A DNA stretch of 64,000 bases from the NCBI RefSeq assembly GCF_019168305.1, contig NZ_JAHTBI010000026.1, forward strand, positions 1-64,000, read 5' to 3'. This document shows, piece after piece, positions 62,176-64,000 of the stretch. Within the stretch, counting starts at the first letter, position 1, and each line of letters starts with the position of its first letter. The notes beneath the pieces are model-generated. The model was not told the DNA's origin. It was given only the letters and a program-made list of their open reading frames with translations, and did no database searches. Position numbers and translations under genes: made by a program. The DNA comes from Pseudomonas aegrilactucae (GTDB lineage Bacteria; Pseudomonadota; Gammaproteobacteria; Pseudomonadales; Pseudomonadaceae).

Positions 62176-63304
62176 AGCACTCTTCTGGTTATGCCTGCTG
62201 TTGCCGGTCTACGCCTGGGTTGGCTACCCGCTGCTGTTGGCACTGGTGGGGCCCTTTTTTCCGCGTCACCGCCCTGCGCCCTTGCCGGCGCAACGGGTCA
62301 GCGTGGTGGTCGCGGCGCACAACGAGCAACGCAATATCGAGAACAAGCTGCGCAACCTGCTGGCCCAGCACTATGAGGCCCAGAGCCTGCAGATCATTGT
62401 CGCCAGCGATGGTTCTACCGATCAGACCGTCGCACTGGCACGCGCCTTCGATGACCCGCGCATCGAGGTGCTCGACCTGCCGCGCCAGGGCAAGAACAGC
62501 GTGCTCAATGCCGCAGTGAGCCACTGCACGGGCGACATCCTGGTGTTCACCGATGCCGACGTGCACTGGGTCGACGGCACCTTGCAGCACCTGCTGGCCC
62601 CCTTTGCCGACCCCGACGTGGGGGGTACCGTCGGCAATATGTACATCCCGGTGGCCGGCAAGGGGCTGAGCGTGGGGGAAAGCCTGTACCGCCATTACGA
62701 GGCCTGGCTACGCCGGGTCGAAAGCCGCACCGGCTGCACCGTGTCCGCCGATGGCGCGCTGCAGGCCCTGCGCCGCGAGCTGTACCAACCGATTCCGGCG
62801 CTGGTCAACGATGATTTCTACATCAATACCTGCGCACCGGTGGCCGGCAAGCGCGTGGTGTATGTCGACCAGGCCAGGGTGCTCGACCAGGGCGTGGACG
62901 AAGCCCACCGCCAGTTCAGCCGCCGCCAGCGCGTGACCGTGGGCGGGCTGATCAGCCTGGCCGCACGGCGTGAGCTGCTCAACCCGCTGCGCCATGGCCT
63001 GTACGCCATCGCGCTGATCAGCCACAAGCTGATCCGCCGTCTGGCGCCGGTACTGTTGCTGCCGCTGCTGGTGGTCAACTTCTGGCTGCTCGAGGTGCAT
63101 GGTTTCTACCGCCTGAGCCTGGCGGCCCAGTTGCTGGGCTACGCGATTGCGGTGGCCGGGCTGCTGGACGTGCGCCACCGGCTGCCAAAACCGTTTCGCC
63201 TCGCCGCCTTCGTACTGGTGACACTGGCCGGGATGAGCGTGGGCCTGTGGCAGTTCCTGCGCGGGCACAGCTACAACCAATGGAACCCCGACCAGACCCG
63301 ATGA
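62168..63304 (+). CDS. family 2 glycosyltransferase, membrane-bound
   Basis: Protein of 378 residues that starts at a GTG preceded by AAGGAGG. One N-terminal hydrophobic segment, then the GT-A domain with VSVVVAAHNEQRNIENKL, ASDGSTDQT, LVFTDADVHWVDGTLQ and a later SRRQRVTVGGL (a QxxRW-like region), and several C-terminal helices from LLLPLLVVNFWLL. This plan resembles processive or cellulose/hyaluronan-type transferases. It would add sugars to the lipid-linked chain. Overlaps the upstream transferase by eight bases. Confidence 0.84.
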   Translation: MAEALFWLCLLLPVYAWVGYPLLLALVGPFFPRHRPAPLPAQRVSVVVAAHNEQRNIENKLRNLLAQHYEAQSLQIIVASDGSTDQTVALARAFDDPRIEVLDLPRQGKNSVLNAAVSHCTGDILVFTDADVHWVDGTLQHLLAPFADPDVGGTVGNMYIPVAGKGLSVGESLYRHYEAWLRRVESRTGCTVSADGALQALRRELYQPIPALVNDDFYINTCAPVAGKRVVYVDQARVLDQGVDEAHRQFSRRQRVTVGGLISLAARRELLNPLRHGLYAIALISHKLIRRLAPVLLLPLLVVNFWLLEVHGFYRLSLAAQLLGYAIAVAGLLDVRHRLPKPFRLAAFVLVTLAGMSVGLWQFLRGHSYNQWNPDQTR

Positions 63305-63313
63305 GTGCCTGAC

Positions 63314-64000
63314 ATGCCGATCAAGACCAGTATCAAGCGTGCCAGCGGGTGGTTGTACCTGAACTCCCCCCAGGGCCGTCGTCAATTGCGTGGCGCAGGG
63401 GTCATCCTGATGTTGCATCGGGTGCTGGCTGACGACCGCAGCGCCGAGTTGCCGCACCGCAATGAACTGTGCGTGGGGCCCCAGGCCTTCGAACGGCTGC
63501 TGCGCTGGCTGCACCGGCATTTCGACTGCGTGCACCTGATGGACCTGCTGCAGGACCACGCGCAACCAAACGGCGACGGGCGGCCCAAGGTCGCGCTGAC
63601 CTTCGATGACGGGTGGCGCGACAATGCCCTCAACGCCTTCCCCTTGCTGCAGCAGTACCAGGTGCCGGCCAGCATCTTCCTGTCTACCGACTATATCGGC
63701 AGCCGCCAGCGCTTCTGGTGGGAGAGCCTGGGCGAGACACTGTGGGGCAGCCACGGTGAGCCGGCGCGCAACCACCTGATCGAACAGCTGCGCCAGGCCG
63801 GCCGCCCCCTGCCGGCAGCCTATTTCATGAATGACCGGCCGCATGCCCGCAGCCAGGCCCTGGCGCGCTACCTGCAAAGCCTGAAAAGCCTCACCCCGCA
63901 AGCGCTGCATATGCTCACCGATGCCTGCCCGCAGGAGTCGCTGCCCCAGGCCCTGGACTGGCATCAGGTACGCGAACTGGAAGACTCCGGCCTGATCAGC
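63314..64000 (+). CDS. polysaccharide deacetylase (partial, cut by window end)
   Basis: The open frame from the ATG at 63314 continues to the last base, giving 229 residues without a stop. GVILMLHRVLADD and VALTFDDGWRDNALNAFPLL are the NodB-domain start, with Asp-Asp as the catalytic and metal-binding pair; FLSTDYIGSRQRFWWE follows. It should remove acetyl groups from the polymer or lipid-linked unit. Nine bases separate it from the upstream gene. No signal peptide is evident, so it may act in the cytoplasm. The rest lies beyond the window. Confidence 0.82.
   Translation, partial: MPIKTSIKRASGWLYLNSPQGRRQLRGAGVILMLHRVLADDRSAELPHRNELCVGPQAFERLLRWLHRHFDCVHLMDLLQDHAQPNGDGRPKVALTFDDGWRDNALNAFPLLQQYQVPASIFLSTDYIGSRQRFWWESLGETLWGSHGEPARNHLIEQLRQAGRPLPAAYFMNDRPHARSQALARYLQSLKSLTPQALHMLTDACPQESLPQALDWHQVRELEDSGLIS

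Noticed and set aside
1..64000. CRISPR array, prophage, insertion sequence, tRNA or rRNA
   Set aside because: No regularly spaced repeats, integrase or transposase genes, or RNA gene signatures were seen on either strand.

Overview
The window reads as chromosomal DNA of a GC-rich gamma-proteobacterium of the genus Pseudomonas, most likely the P. putida group. The reasons are the uniformly high third-position GC, the REP/REPIN elements built on a GCTGGCAAGCCAGC-type core followed by CTCCCACA, the density of LysR regulators, and the gene content (PqiA-PqiA-PqiB-PqiC, the Sad/PtrR pair, SdaC-SdaA, and an ATP-grasp/alpha-E/transglutaminase set). I see no rRNA, tRNA, insertion sequence, prophage or CRISPR array.

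Layout. (1) 0.2-9.8 kb: a catabolic cluster. A LysR regulator and an MFS exporter-type gene lie on the minus strand. Divergent from them are a metabolite:H+ symporter, a two-chain thiamine-diphosphate decarboxylase, an acyl-CoA dehydrogenase, a class III CoA-transferase, a FAS1-like/MaoC hydratase, a CitE-like lyase and a TetR regulator, mostly with overlapping or close genes. The last enzymes resemble the itaconate-type logic of CoA transfer, hydration and C-C lysis, but the decarboxylase makes the full pathway and its substrate unknown. (2) 10-13.4 kb: an alpha/beta hydrolase, a lipoprotein, and a FecI/FecR-type sigma/anti-sigma pair with a candidate Fur site but no receptor gene beside it. 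(3) 13.4-24 kb: a GABA/polyamine region with PtrR, Sad, a flavin monooxygenase, a PotD-like binding protein without its transporter, a PucR regulator, a GabD-like dehydrogenase, a GabT-like aminotransferase and an Lrp regulator. (4) 24-26 kb: a LysR gene divergent from an acetyl-CoA acetyltransferase, then a REPIN. (5) 26-36.4 kb: the transglutaminase/alpha-E/circularly permuted ATP-grasp operon, a BASS-family transporter, a Tat-exported aldo-keto reductase with a nucleotide-translocase-like MFS protein, and a pqi operon (two PqiA halves, PqiB, PqiC).

(6) 36.4-46.2 kb: the least explained region. It is a three-gene minus-strand operon encoding a 2366-residue protein with several LamG-like segments, a 167-residue protein, and a 702-residue protein that is an internal tandem duplication. 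None has a visible signal peptide. This is my best candidate for an undescribed system. (7) 46.3-50.2 kb: serine transporter SdaC and serine deaminase SdaA with a divergent LysR regulator. (8) 50.2-64 kb: a phosphoethanolamine-transferase/sulfatase-type membrane enzyme, then a tightly coupled exopolysaccharide operon: UDP-glucose dehydrogenase, UDP-uronate epimerase, initiating sugar transferase, a BY-kinase-like ATPase that has lost its Walker A lysine, an outer-membrane export lipoprotein, a chain-length protein, three glycosyltransferases, a Wzy-like polymerase and a polysaccharide deacetylase cut by the window end. A 14-bp site resembling the FleQ box lies in its upstream region, which would fit c-di-GMP control.

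Start codons were chosen from homologous N-termini, ribosome binding sites and gene overlaps. Where this was uncertain the entry says so.
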